Source: an uncultured Cellvibrionales bacterium | GTDB taxonomy: Bacteria; Pseudomonadota; Gammaproteobacteria; Pseudomonadales; Cellvibrionaceae | NCBI GenBank assembly: GCA_913020395.1 | Contig: CAJWCA010000008.1 | Span: 1-32,633, forward strand | Direction of reading: 5' to 3' | Length of the DNA: 32,633 nucleotides | Shown here: piece after piece, positions 10,533 to 19,195 of the stretch | How positions within the stretch are numbered: the first letter of the stretch is position 1 | Layout: the number at the start of each line of letters is the position of its first letter | The notes under the pieces: model-generated | Seen by the model: the letters and a program-made list of their open reading frames with translations, nothing else | Databases searched by the model: none | Told to the model about the DNA's origin: nothing | Program-made: the position numbers and the translations under genes

Positions 10533-11510
10533 ATGGACACGAGGCAGTTATCTAGAATAGATTTGAATTTACTGGTGGCCCTTCAGGTCATGCTTGAGGA
10601 GCGCAATGTCTCGCGGGCTGCCGAGCGGCTGTTTGTCACCCAATCAGCCATGAGCAAAACCTTGGGGCGCCTGCGCGATTTGCTGGATGACCCCTTGTTT
10701 ACTCGCTCTCCTCACGGCATGGTGCCAACTCCCCGGGCAGAATCTTTACAAACAGAGCTCGCTTGTTTGCTGCAAGGTGTTCAAGCGCTGGTAACAGAAA
10801 AGGCATTTGAACCGTCCCGCTACGAGGGTGAGTTTGTGATTGCGATTGCCGAATATATTGGCGTATCCCTTTTGCCGGCCCTGATGGAGGTATTGCAAAC
10901 AGAAGCGCCCGGGATGCGAATTAAGGTATTGAGTCGTATCGAAAGTCAGCTTGAGGAGCTGGAGGCAGGAAGCCTCGATTTTGCCGTTCATATGCAGCGC
11001 AATCACTATGGCGATGAATTCACTGTTCACTCTTTGGGCAGTATGCCGCCGATTTTGTTGGCCCGACAGGGGCACCCTTTAACCAATGAAGATATTACCT
11101 GGCAATGTCTAGTGGACTGGCCTCATGTGAGCCTGTTTGTCCCAGACCTTGAAGAGCTTGCCTTTATGCGGCAACAGACATCCTTTGCCCGTTATGAAAG
11201 CCAGATCAAAGAGGTGTTTGAAACCTCTCATCTTTTTACCGCATTTGAAGTTGTTAGACGCACGGATTGTTTAATGGCGGCGCCTCCCTTGCTGGTGAGT
11301 CATCCCCAGTTGCGCTCTGGTATCCGTTTGCTTCCCTTTCCGGAGGGGTCTGAAATTAATATTAATTACATGTTGGTGGCCCACCAGCGCACGGCGAACT
11401 CTGCTGCGCACAGTTGGTTGCAAGGCAAAATCATGCAAATTGTCGACAAGTTCAAGAATCAGCGGGAAACGGGTAACCCCTATGAAGACTACCGAAGTGG
11501 CCATGGTTGA
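10533..11510 (+). CDS. LysR-family transcriptional regulator
   Basis: IDLNLLVALQVMLEERNVSRAAERLFVTQSAMSKTLGRLRDLLDDPLFTRSPHGMVPTPRA winged HTH plus LysR substrate domain. Confidence 0.95.
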   Translation: MDTRQLSRIDLNLLVALQVMLEERNVSRAAERLFVTQSAMSKTLGRLRDLLDDPLFTRSPHGMVPTPRAESLQTELACLLQGVQALVTEKAFEPSRYEGEFVIAIAEYIGVSLLPALMEVLQTEAPGMRIKVLSRIESQLEELEAGSLDFAVHMQRNHYGDEFTVHSLGSMPPILLARQGHPLTNEDITWQCLVDWPHVSLFVPDLEELAFMRQQTSFARYESQIKEVFETSHLFTAFEVVRRTDCLMAAPPLLVSHPQLRSGIRLLPFPEGSEININYMLVAHQRTANSAAHSWLQGKIMQIVDKFKNQRETGNPYEDYRSGHG

Positions 11511-12033
11511 TGGGCCTGGAATAGGTTTGGGTCAGGCCGACGCTCAGCTGAACGTTTATATTGCCAATAGACCTCCGCTGGCGCTGTACCAATTCTTAGA
11601 GTCATGCCGGCCCTTGAGCCCCGGAGAAATCGCTCATATTTGTACGGAGACGGGCAACCACTGGCGTAAAATTTTTAACGTCTATGCAAAATTGGTTTTT
11701 AGTCTCGCAGGGGGCAAGCTCGGTCCACAGCTTGATCGTTATAGTCGCTGGCAAATATACAGAGATGAGGCCCTACTGATGCAGGGGTCTGAAACTGCTC
11801 TATGGTTTAGCCCTCCCGGACCCGGTGCGGGTTTGTCCCGTGTTGATGGCGTGCACGTAATTATGGGTAAGCAATATGGTGCCAGTGTTTGTCAGTATCC
11901 GCTCAGCCCTGTGGATGTGGATTTTTCGATTAACGCCGAGCGCCGCCTGATTATTTGCCCCTACTTTGACTACAGGCAGCTGTCCAACAAAAAACTCGCC
12001 ATACTCTCAGAGCTTATTCAATCATTGGCCTGA
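11482..12033 (+). CDS. Hypothetical protein, overlaps 3' end of lysR
   Basis: 183-codon ORF from in-frame ATG 11482 (MKTTEVAMVDGPGIGL...), overlapping the lysR stop by 29 nt in another frame; function not recognised. Confidence 0.75.
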   Translation: MKTTEVAMVDGPGIGLGQADAQLNVYIANRPPLALYQFLESCRPLSPGEIAHICTETGNHWRKIFNVYAKLVFSLAGGKLGPQLDRYSRWQIYRDEALLMQGSETALWFSPPGPGAGLSRVDGVHVIMGKQYGASVCQYPLSPVDVDFSINAERRLIICPYFDYRQLSNKKLAILSELIQSLA

Positions 12034-12789
12034 GGCTTGCCTGTTCCATTGAATACATTCATCCAGAGTGACCCCGTCGCCACCAAAAATGTCCAGCGCG
12101 CTACCAATGGTTAAATCGACCTTGCCCTTGGATAGTGAGTGCACCCGCTTAAGGTCATCCAGCGATCTTGCTCCACCCGCGTAGGTCACGGGTATCGTGC
12201 AATGTTTGCCCAGTAATTCGACCAGTTCGCCATCGATGCCTCCCTGCAGGCCTTCAACGTCTGCGGCGTGTATTAAGAACTCAGCACAATGCTCGCTGAG
12301 TGCCGTCAGGGTGTCTGCAGTAATTGCTGTCTGGGTTATTGTTTGCCAGCGATCCGTTGCTATGCACCATCCCTCTGCAGTTTTGCGACAGCTCAGGTCG
12401 AGTACAAGCTGTTGAACACCGGTTTCAGATTTAATCTTTTCCAGCCTTTCCCAGCTAAACTGGCCATTGTCGAACAGGTAGGAGGTGACAATGAGGTGTG
12501 AGGCTCCCGCCCGCAGGAATTCTTCGGCATTCTCAGGGTTAACACCACCACCAAACTGAAGGGCACCGGGCCAGGCTTTCAGCGCTTCCAGTGCCGCTGT
12601 TTTATTGCCGGGCCCCAGAGCGATGACATGACCGCCTTGTAGTTTGTGCGTTTTATATAGCTCGGCATAGTAGCTGGCATTATAGGGGCTTACGTAATTG
12701 GTATCTGCGCCATCGTCGTTGAGGCTGCCACCAACTATCTGTTTAACCTTGCCTTGATGAAGGTCGATGCAGGGGCGGAAAAGGGTCAA
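12022..12789 (-). CDS. hisA: Phosphoribosylformimino-5-aminoimidazole carboxamide ribotide isomerase, eukaryotic (HIS6-like) type
   Basis: FRPCIDLHQGKVKQIVGGSLN, LDLSCRKT, RWQTITQTAITADT, EFLIHAADVEGLQGGID, VTYAGGARSLDDLKRVHSLSKGKVDLTIGSALDIFGG. The tracked start (13014) is too long; TTG 12789 has GGAG 7 nt upstream and begins right at the conserved domain. Confidence 0.9.
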   Translation of the reverse strand: MTLFRPCIDLHQGKVKQIVGGSLNDDGADTNYVSPYNASYYAELYKTHKLQGGHVIALGPGNKTAALEALKAWPGALQFGGGVNPENAEEFLRAGASHLIVTSYLFDNGQFSWERLEKIKSETGVQQLVLDLSCRKTAEGWCIATDRWQTITQTAITADTLTALSEHCAEFLIHAADVEGLQGGIDGELVELLGKHCTIPVTYAGGARSLDDLKRVHSLSKGKVDLTIGSALDIFGGDGVTLDECIQWNRQASGQ

Positions 12790-13012
12790 GATGAGACTCC
12801 GATCTGGATAAAAAGGGCAATTATAGCTTCTATGCAGGCGCATTGCTTGATTTCTCACCGTCGCATCCACGACTCGTTTTGTCGATCTCACAGGTACAAG
12901 CCTTGGCGTAGAGTTAGGAGGTTTCTCGATTGATGATATGCTGGTATTAATGGTCGCGTTTCTGCGGACCGCATCAAATAAATACAAGACTACAATAAAT
13001 TGAGAGAAAGCC

Positions 13013-15694
13013 ATGCGAATACTAAGCCTACTACTTGCCTTCGCGGTCCTTGCCGGCTGCGGTGAGCAGAACTCATCAGGGGCAAGCCAACAAACTTCAG
13101 CGGAGCGTCACGACCCTGTTGTCAGAGAGGCAAAGCGGGGCCTGCATCAAAGTATCGCGGTTCTGAGGAAAAAACAGATTGCCAATCCCTCCTATGAGCT
13201 CAGTGTGGTATTAAATGCTGAAGGCACGCCGTTCTCGGGGAGCCTGCTTGCCCGTTTTGACTTTGCGGCCCAGGGGTCCGATCTGACACTGGATTTTAGC
13301 GGGGGCGAAGTGTTGGAGGTTCTGCTGAACGGCAAAGCAGAGCCCTTTGAATACAACGGTCACTTTCTAACTTTCAAAGAAAACCATTTTATCGAGGGGC
13401 AGAACGAGCTGGCAATAACGTATCGCCGCGAATACAGCAAGGAAGGTTCGGGTCTATATTATTTTAAAGATCCGCTAGATGACACGGTTTATACCTATAG
13501 TGATCTGGAGCCTTTTTATGCAAACATGATCTTCCCGTTGTTTGATCAACCCAATCTGAAAGCCAAATACACCATAACGGTAGATGCGCCTTCCCACTGG
13601 GTTGTTGTTAGTAATATGAAAGAAAAAGAAGTGGTCCCGGCGGGTGATCGCTCTGTATGGAAGTTTCCCCCGTCTCCCTTGATGAGCAGTTATGTTGTGT
13701 CTATCCATGCGGGGGATTATGCCAGTTTTGACCTGGGTGAATATGAGGGAATTCCTTTGCGTCTCTTCTCCCGACAGTCGAACAAGGCGTTTGTACCTGT
13801 TGAAGAGTGGAACACCGTGACTCGTCAGGGTTTCGCTTTTTTTAATGATTTTTTTGGTATCGCCTACCCCTTTGGAAAGTATGATCAGCTGGCCGTTCCG
13901 GATTTCAATTCCGGTGCCATGGAGAATGTGGGTGCGGTTACCTTTGCCGATCAATACTGCTGCGTGGACGGTGAGCGAAGCCTGAGTCATAAAACATTTT
14001 TTCTCAATTCTATTTTGCATGAACAAGCTCATATGTGGTTTGGCAATCTGGTCACTATGGATTGGTGGAATGACATTTGGCTGAACGAAAGCTTTGCAGA
14101 GTTTGCGGGATATCTCGCACTTGCCGGCGGTACTGATTTTGAGAGTCCCTGGCTTGAAAATCTTTGGGCGAGAAAGCTGTGGGGCTATCGGGATGACGAT
14201 GCAATTAGCACTCACCCCATCAAGTTTCCTGTGGAAAATACTGAATATGTAATGTCGGCAATCGACGGCATTACCTACGCGAAAGGCTCTGCGGTCTTGA
14301 GGCAGCTGTCGTACTATCTTGGGGAGGAAACCTTCAAGAAAGGTGTGCAGGCATATATGAAAAAATATGCCTACAAGAACGCCAGATTTGAAGATCTGCT
14401 TAATGAGTTGTCTATCGCCGCTGACAGGCCAATGGATGATTGGGCTCACGATTGGTTAAAAACGAGCGGTGTTAACCGAGTCGCAACAAAGCTAAGCTGT
14501 GAAGACTCCAAAATCAAAAATTTGGAATTAATTCAAAGCTCTAAGGGCGACAAGCTGCAACTTCGCGCTCAGAACTTTAAGTTGGCACTCTACAGTGCTG
14601 TGGATGGTAAGTTACAGGCACCTTCCATTTTCGAAGTAGAGATGAAAGATGAAGCCACTACAATCGCCGCTGCCACGGGCCAGCCATGCCCATCAATTAT
14701 TCTACCTAACTTTGGTGATTATGGGTATATGAAGGTGGTGCTTGATTCAGACTCTCGTAAGAATCTGAATGCTTACCTGGGGCAGGTGGAAGACCCACAT
14801 GCGAGAGCGTTGTTTTGGGTTGCTCTTTGGGACGGTGTTGTAGATGGTCGATACTCGGTGAGCGACTATCTTGATGTCGTGTTAAGTCAGGCGTCTTCTG
14901 AATCCAATCTACAAATTCTAAATGGTATTCGCTCTGGCTTGGTGCAGGCACAAAATTGGCTGTTCAAAATGGAGGGTGATGCCGCTCGGGATATCCAAAA
15001 GCAATACAGTGAGAAAGTTGAAGCGATGGCCTTGGCGGGTTTGAAATCCAGTGACCCCAATGGTGATGATTTTCAAATTTGGTTGACCATTTATCGTAAT
15101 GTGACGTATCTGCCTGAGCATTTAGATCAGCTGCACGCCTGGCTAAAACAAGATCGTGTTGAATCGTGGACTTTAGATCAACGTACTCGGTGGTTGTTTT
15201 TAGCTATTCTTGCGGAAAGAAATTATTCCGGAGTGGCGGAGCTGATTGAGGAGGAAAAACGAAATGACACCTCTGCAAGGGGGCATAGACTTTATTTGAG
15301 CGCTAAAACTCGCTTGGCGAATGCAGACGAAAAATTGAAGATTTTTGCTGAGGTGATTCACCGAGATAGTACCGATAGCCTGGGTAATAGACGATCTGCG
15401 GTGAGGGCTTTGGATCCACTAAGACAGCCAAAAATTCATCGTGAGATCGCCAAAAAAATTATCGAGCAGGTAGTTGATAATGCCGATGAGATCAGTACCG
15501 AAATGATGTTAGAGTTCACGCGTAATAACCTTCCTGGTTATTATGAGTGTGAGGAATCCTGGGGTGATTACATTGATAGTGTTCTCGACAAAAAATCTAT
15601 CAGCCACAAACCCCTGCGCAACGTTCTGTTGGAAAGTCAGGAAAGCAATAGCCGTTGCGTAAAAGCAAAAAATGTTTTGTTTCCTGCGGGATAG
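13013..15694 (+). CDS. M1-family aminopeptidase (aminopeptidase N-like) with lipoprotein signal
   Basis: MRILSLLLAFAVLAGCGEQ lipobox; GAMENVGAVTFADQ; HEQAHMWFGNLVTMDWWNDIWLNESFAEF zinc motif HEXXH-X18-E. Confidence 0.95.
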   Translation: MRILSLLLAFAVLAGCGEQNSSGASQQTSAERHDPVVREAKRGLHQSIAVLRKKQIANPSYELSVVLNAEGTPFSGSLLARFDFAAQGSDLTLDFSGGEVLEVLLNGKAEPFEYNGHFLTFKENHFIEGQNELAITYRREYSKEGSGLYYFKDPLDDTVYTYSDLEPFYANMIFPLFDQPNLKAKYTITVDAPSHWVVVSNMKEKEVVPAGDRSVWKFPPSPLMSSYVVSIHAGDYASFDLGEYEGIPLRLFSRQSNKAFVPVEEWNTVTRQGFAFFNDFFGIAYPFGKYDQLAVPDFNSGAMENVGAVTFADQYCCVDGERSLSHKTFFLNSILHEQAHMWFGNLVTMDWWNDIWLNESFAEFAGYLALAGGTDFESPWLENLWARKLWGYRDDDAISTHPIKFPVENTEYVMSAIDGITYAKGSAVLRQLSYYLGEETFKKGVQAYMKKYAYKNARFEDLLNELSIAADRPMDDWAHDWLKTSGVNRVATKLSCEDSKIKNLELIQSSKGDKLQLRAQNFKLALYSAVDGKLQAPSIFEVEMKDEATTIAAATGQPCPSIILPNFGDYGYMKVVLDSDSRKNLNAYLGQVEDPHARALFWVALWDGVVDGRYSVSDYLDVVLSQASSESNLQILNGIRSGLVQAQNWLFKMEGDAARDIQKQYSEKVEAMALAGLKSSDPNGDDFQIWLTIYRNVTYLPEHLDQLHAWLKQDRVESWTLDQRTRWLFLAILAERNYSGVAELIEEEKRNDTSARGHRLYLSAKTRLANADEKLKIFAEVIHRDSTDSLGNRRSAVRALDPLRQPKIHREIAKKIIEQVVDNADEISTEMMLEFTRNNLPGYYECEESWGDYIDSVLDKKSISHKPLRNVLLESQESNSRCVKAKNVLFPAG

Positions 15695-15714
15695 TCAGGG
15701 CCTGGACTTTAAGT

Positions 15715-15750
15715 TAAAAATCTCTCCAGTTTGATCGGAGAGATTTTTAA
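15715..15750. terminator. Bidirectional terminator between convergent genes
   Basis: AAAAATCTCTCC...GGAGAGATTTTTA stem with A/T runs. Confidence 0.85.
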
Positions 15751-15756
15751 ACTTTA

Positions 15757-16617
15757 TTAAGCAATACGTTCTAGGAAATTATCGATGGAGTCGAGTGATT
15801 CTGATTCGCTAAGCAGGGGTGTATGCCCTCTTCGAGAAACTTCTTTGTAGTCCATTTGTTGGTGTATTGTCAGCATTTTCTCAACGCAGTCGACACTGAG
15901 AATATCTGATAGTTCACCGCGAAAAACCAATAGTGGTGTGGATCGTATTGCCTCAAAAACCGGCCAAAGATCCGGTGGGACCGCGTTGTCCTGGGCTTGC
16001 TCGAGAAGCAGTGCAATTGCGGGGTCATAATTTAGTTCAGGTGTTCCCTGACTATTTTCGTTGTAAATATTCCGGGTAAACCTTTCCCAATCCACCCGCT
16101 CAAAATCGGGATACTCTCGAGACTGAACTTCCTGTGTTTTGTTGATGGCTTCCTCCCAGTTGGCAACAGGTGTTGTGTTGCAAACATAGGATTTAATTCG
16201 ATCCAGGCCTGATTGATTTGCCTCGGGCCCGATGTCATTCATGATCACGGCGCTTACCCTGTTTGGTCGCTGGGCGGCAACCAACATGGATACTAAGCCG
16301 CCAAGTGATGTGCCAATAAGGACAACAGAGGAAAGCTGCAGTTCGTCGAGCAGAGTCATGATGTCCTCGGCATAAATACCGGGAAAATAGTTATTCGGAT
16401 TAGGATCGTAGGCAGACTGACCGCGGCCGCGTAAATCCACTGCAATGACTCGGTATTGTTGAGACAAATGCTCACACAGCAGAGAGAAGTCAGCGGAATT
16501 CCGTGTCAACCCCGGTATGCAAATGATGGTGCCCACCGGTTTGTCGGCAGGGTAGTCACGGGCATACAGTTTAAGGCCGTCGTGGCTTTGAAACCAAATA
16601 TGTTTGTAGTTAGACAT
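15757..16617 (-). CDS. Alpha/beta hydrolase
   Basis: FQSHDGLKLYARDYP, IICIPGLTRNSADF, AVDLRGRGQSAYDP, GTSLGGLVSM nucleophile elbow, C-terminal RRGHTPLLSE histidine region. ATG 16617 preferred over the adjacent TTG 16620. Confidence 0.92.
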   Translation of the reverse strand: MSNYKHIWFQSHDGLKLYARDYPADKPVGTIICIPGLTRNSADFSLLCEHLSQQYRVIAVDLRGRGQSAYDPNPNNYFPGIYAEDIMTLLDELQLSSVVLIGTSLGGLVSMLVAAQRPNRVSAVIMNDIGPEANQSGLDRIKSYVCNTTPVANWEEAINKTQEVQSREYPDFERVDWERFTRNIYNENSQGTPELNYDPAIALLLEQAQDNAVPPDLWPVFEAIRSTPLLVFRGELSDILSVDCVEKMLTIHQQMDYKEVSRRGHTPLLSESESLDSIDNFLERIA

Positions 16618-16653
16618 CAAATAGAACTCGGTTTTCGATAATCTTAGTGGTCG

Positions 16654-16684
16654 CCACCCCGATGAGCAACACTCGTCGGGGTGG
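16654..16684. terminator. Hairpin downstream of TonB-dependent receptor gene
   Basis: CCACCCCGATGAG-CAACA-CTCGTCGGGGTGG: 13-bp stem with one wobble; no clear T-tract, so terminator role is uncertain. Confidence 0.5.
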
Positions 16685-16699
16685 ATCGATTTCGATCAA

Positions 16700-18997
16700 T
16701 TAAAACTCGTAAGATACCCGGGCTGTCATTGTTCTGGGTGCGCCGTAGAATGCCAGCTCACCGGATCCGAGGTTGTATCCACCGGTTTTGTATTCCTCGT
16801 CACCCAAGTTCTTAACGTAGAGGCTGGCAGACCAGTTCCCCTCAGCAGAATACCAATTTGCGCCGATGTCCACTAGTGTATATGACTTGTCCTGATCACA
16901 GCTACAGGTCGTGTTGTTGAAGTTTCTACTGGCGTCTCGGTAGGACGCAGCAGTATTCAATACAAGGCTTCCCGCATCACCAAGGTCCATGTCATAGGAA
17001 AAACCAAGTTGTCCAGTCCAGTTGGGTGCGTTGAGCATTTCCCAGGTGGCCGAGACATCTACACCGGCTGAAATCACTTCAATTAACTCAGCATTCATGT
17101 GACCGACCGCCAGGGTTGCACTCAAACCTTCCGATAATTGAGCCAGTACTTCAAGTTCTGCGCCTTTAATTTCCGCGGTGCCGGCGTTGACGACATCCGA
17201 AGAAAAGAAAATCGGTGCGGGTTGCGCGGTTTGAACCGTGAGTTGCATGTCTGTGTAGTCCATATCAAACACGGTAAAATTAAGGCGTAAACGGTCATTC
17301 ATAAGCTGGGATTTGACACCCGCTTCCCATGTTTCAACCGTTTCTGGGTCATAACCATTGGCAACGTTGGGGTTGGTTGAGGCATTGCCTCGCATATCAA
17401 AGCCGCCCGACTTGAAACCTTCAGAATAACTCACGTAAAACATGACATCGTCATTCATGCGCCAATCCAGCTTCGCGGAGGGGCTGATCTCACTCCAGCT
17501 GTTGTCGGCGTCTGCATCGCTAATGTCAGTGAACGTGGCTAACTGAACATCATCCGCTGGATTGCCAAAAGTAAACGCGCTGCCCTGGTTTGTGCTATAG
17601 GGAAAAGAGTTCACCGTGTTGTACAAGAGTCTTTGAATATTTGAATTTTTGTCATCTTCCGTTGACCGAATGCCGGCAGTCAGCGTAAGTGTATCGGTCA
17701 GGCTGTAACTACCGTTGAGATAAAAAGACAAACTTTCAGTATCAACGTCTCCGCCAATGCCCAATCCCAAGTGACTGCCATCCATGAATGGCGCGCCGTT
17801 CAAGACCACATCAAAGGAACCTGCGGAGTTGCCTTCAAAGTAGTAGACACCACCCACTAGAGACAAACGTTCGGTGTCATAGTTAACCTGTAACTCGTGA
17901 GACTGTTGTTCATCGGAGTAGGAGGCCGGGACATCAAAAGAATCTAGAGGTGTTGCTTCAAAATCAATGAACTGTTGTGTTTCACCTTCCCGATCAGCAT
18001 AGACATATTTCAGCGCGAGTTGCTCACTGATATCGTATTGAGCGGTAAAAGAGAAACCTTCATTTTCAACATTAGACTTATGAGTGGTGCCACACGCGGA
18101 ATCATAGGGGTCGCCGGAGGCTAGGAACAACTCGCCGGTAGCTGGATGTGTCAGGGTCGTCTGAGTCGATTGTGTGCCGCAGATCTGATTCGAATCATCA
18201 TCCGTTTTGTCCATGGCGAAGCGGAAGAACAAAGCTTCGGTCGGCGTATACTCAACACTGATTCGCGCGACAGATACATCTTTGTTGTAATTCTCTTCAC
18301 TGCTGTTGAAAGTACCGGTAGCAATGTCATAACCGGTATCCACTGTGCCGTAGCCGTCGCGAGTCATATTTGAAATGGCCGCGCCGACATACAGTTTGTC
18401 TTCTATCAGAGGGAGCTGACCAGACAGTGTTAAATCCTGCTGGCCAAAGGTGCCCGCCGCCAAACTCGCTTTCACGGTCGCATCACCGGTCATTTTTTTA
18501 GTGATATATTTTATTGCGCCACCGACAGTATTCTTTCCGTACAGGGTTCCCTGGGGGCCCCTCAATACTTCAATTCGTTCAACATCAAAAACATCCATCA
18601 CCGCAGCCTGGGGTCGAGCGTAGTAGATGTCGTCAACATACACACCAACACCGGGTTCAAATCCCCACAGTGGGTCCTGTTGGCCGACACCTCGAATGTA
18701 GGCGGTCAGGGTGGAGTTGGTTGCACGACTGGCGCGAAACTGGGTGTTGGGTGAACTTTTTTCAAGGTCAACAATGGTATTGATTGCCTTCTGTTCCAGC
18801 TCAATAGAGCTATAGGAGGTAATCGCAACGGGTACCTGTTGTTGATTCTGTTCGCGCTTTTGCGCGGTGACCACAATCTCTTCCAGGGCAAAACTATCGT
18901 CGGCTTGTGACCATGCCTGGCCAGATATCATACCCATTGTGGTGCAGGCCGCGATCACGGTTGCGAGTACTTTTCTCTCATCATTTATGCGTTTCAT
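16700..18997 (-). CDS. TonB-dependent outer membrane receptor
   Basis: Signal peptide then LEEIVVTAQKRE (TonB box), plug domain (VPVAITSYS...VERIEVLRGPQGTLYGKNTVGGAIKYITKK), beta-barrel ending in aromatic F. ATG 18997 (MKRINDERKVLATVIAAC) preferred over tracked 19192. Confidence 0.95.
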   Translation of the reverse strand: MKRINDERKVLATVIAACTTMGMISGQAWSQADDSFALEEIVVTAQKREQNQQQVPVAITSYSSIELEQKAINTIVDLEKSSPNTQFRASRATNSTLTAYIRGVGQQDPLWGFEPGVGVYVDDIYYARPQAAVMDVFDVERIEVLRGPQGTLYGKNTVGGAIKYITKKMTGDATVKASLAAGTFGQQDLTLSGQLPLIEDKLYVGAAISNMTRDGYGTVDTGYDIATGTFNSSEENYNKDVSVARISVEYTPTEALFFRFAMDKTDDDSNQICGTQSTQTTLTHPATGELFLASGDPYDSACGTTHKSNVENEGFSFTAQYDISEQLALKYVYADREGETQQFIDFEATPLDSFDVPASYSDEQQSHELQVNYDTERLSLVGGVYYFEGNSAGSFDVVLNGAPFMDGSHLGLGIGGDVDTESLSFYLNGSYSLTDTLTLTAGIRSTEDDKNSNIQRLLYNTVNSFPYSTNQGSAFTFGNPADDVQLATFTDISDADADNSWSEISPSAKLDWRMNDDVMFYVSYSEGFKSGGFDMRGNASTNPNVANGYDPETVETWEAGVKSQLMNDRLRLNFTVFDMDYTDMQLTVQTAQPAPIFFSSDVVNAGTAEIKGAELEVLAQLSEGLSATLAVGHMNAELIEVISAGVDVSATWEMLNAPNWTGQLGFSYDMDLGDAGSLVLNTAASYRDASRNFNNTTCSCDQDKSYTLVDIGANWYSAEGNWSASLYVKNLGDEEYKTGGYNLGSGELAFYGAPRTMTARVSYEF

Positions 18998-19132
18998 GTG
19001 ACACCTTTTATATGTGCGTATTGCTATCGTTATCATTCGCTGCCTAAAAATTCCGGCGCGCGATCCCCTTTGAGATTCTGTGTCCTTAGAACTATCAATT
19101 TGTGCCGGAGCTACCGCTTGAAGGCTCGGCAA

Positions 19133-19156
19133 AAGTTTCAACAAGCGTTGAAACTT
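19133..19156. promoter_or_regulatory. Candidate TetR operator, site 1
   Basis: AAGTTTCAAC-AAGC-GTTGAAACTT, perfect 10-bp arms; upstream of the TonB-dependent receptor. Confidence 0.65.
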
Positions 19157-19168
19157 AAAGCCAAAAAT

Positions 19169-19186
19169 ATTCAACTCTTGTTGAAT
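19169..19186. promoter_or_regulatory. Candidate TetR operator, site 2
   Basis: ATTCAAC-TCTT-GTTGAAT, perfect 7-bp arms with the same TTCAAC-N4-GTTGAA core. Confidence 0.65.
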
Positions 19187-19195
19187 TGTCAAGAT

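Noticed and set aside
13475-14449. 324-aa minus-strand ORF inside the M1 aminopeptidase
   Set aside because: Antisense to catalytic motifs of a confident gene; no recognisable domain.
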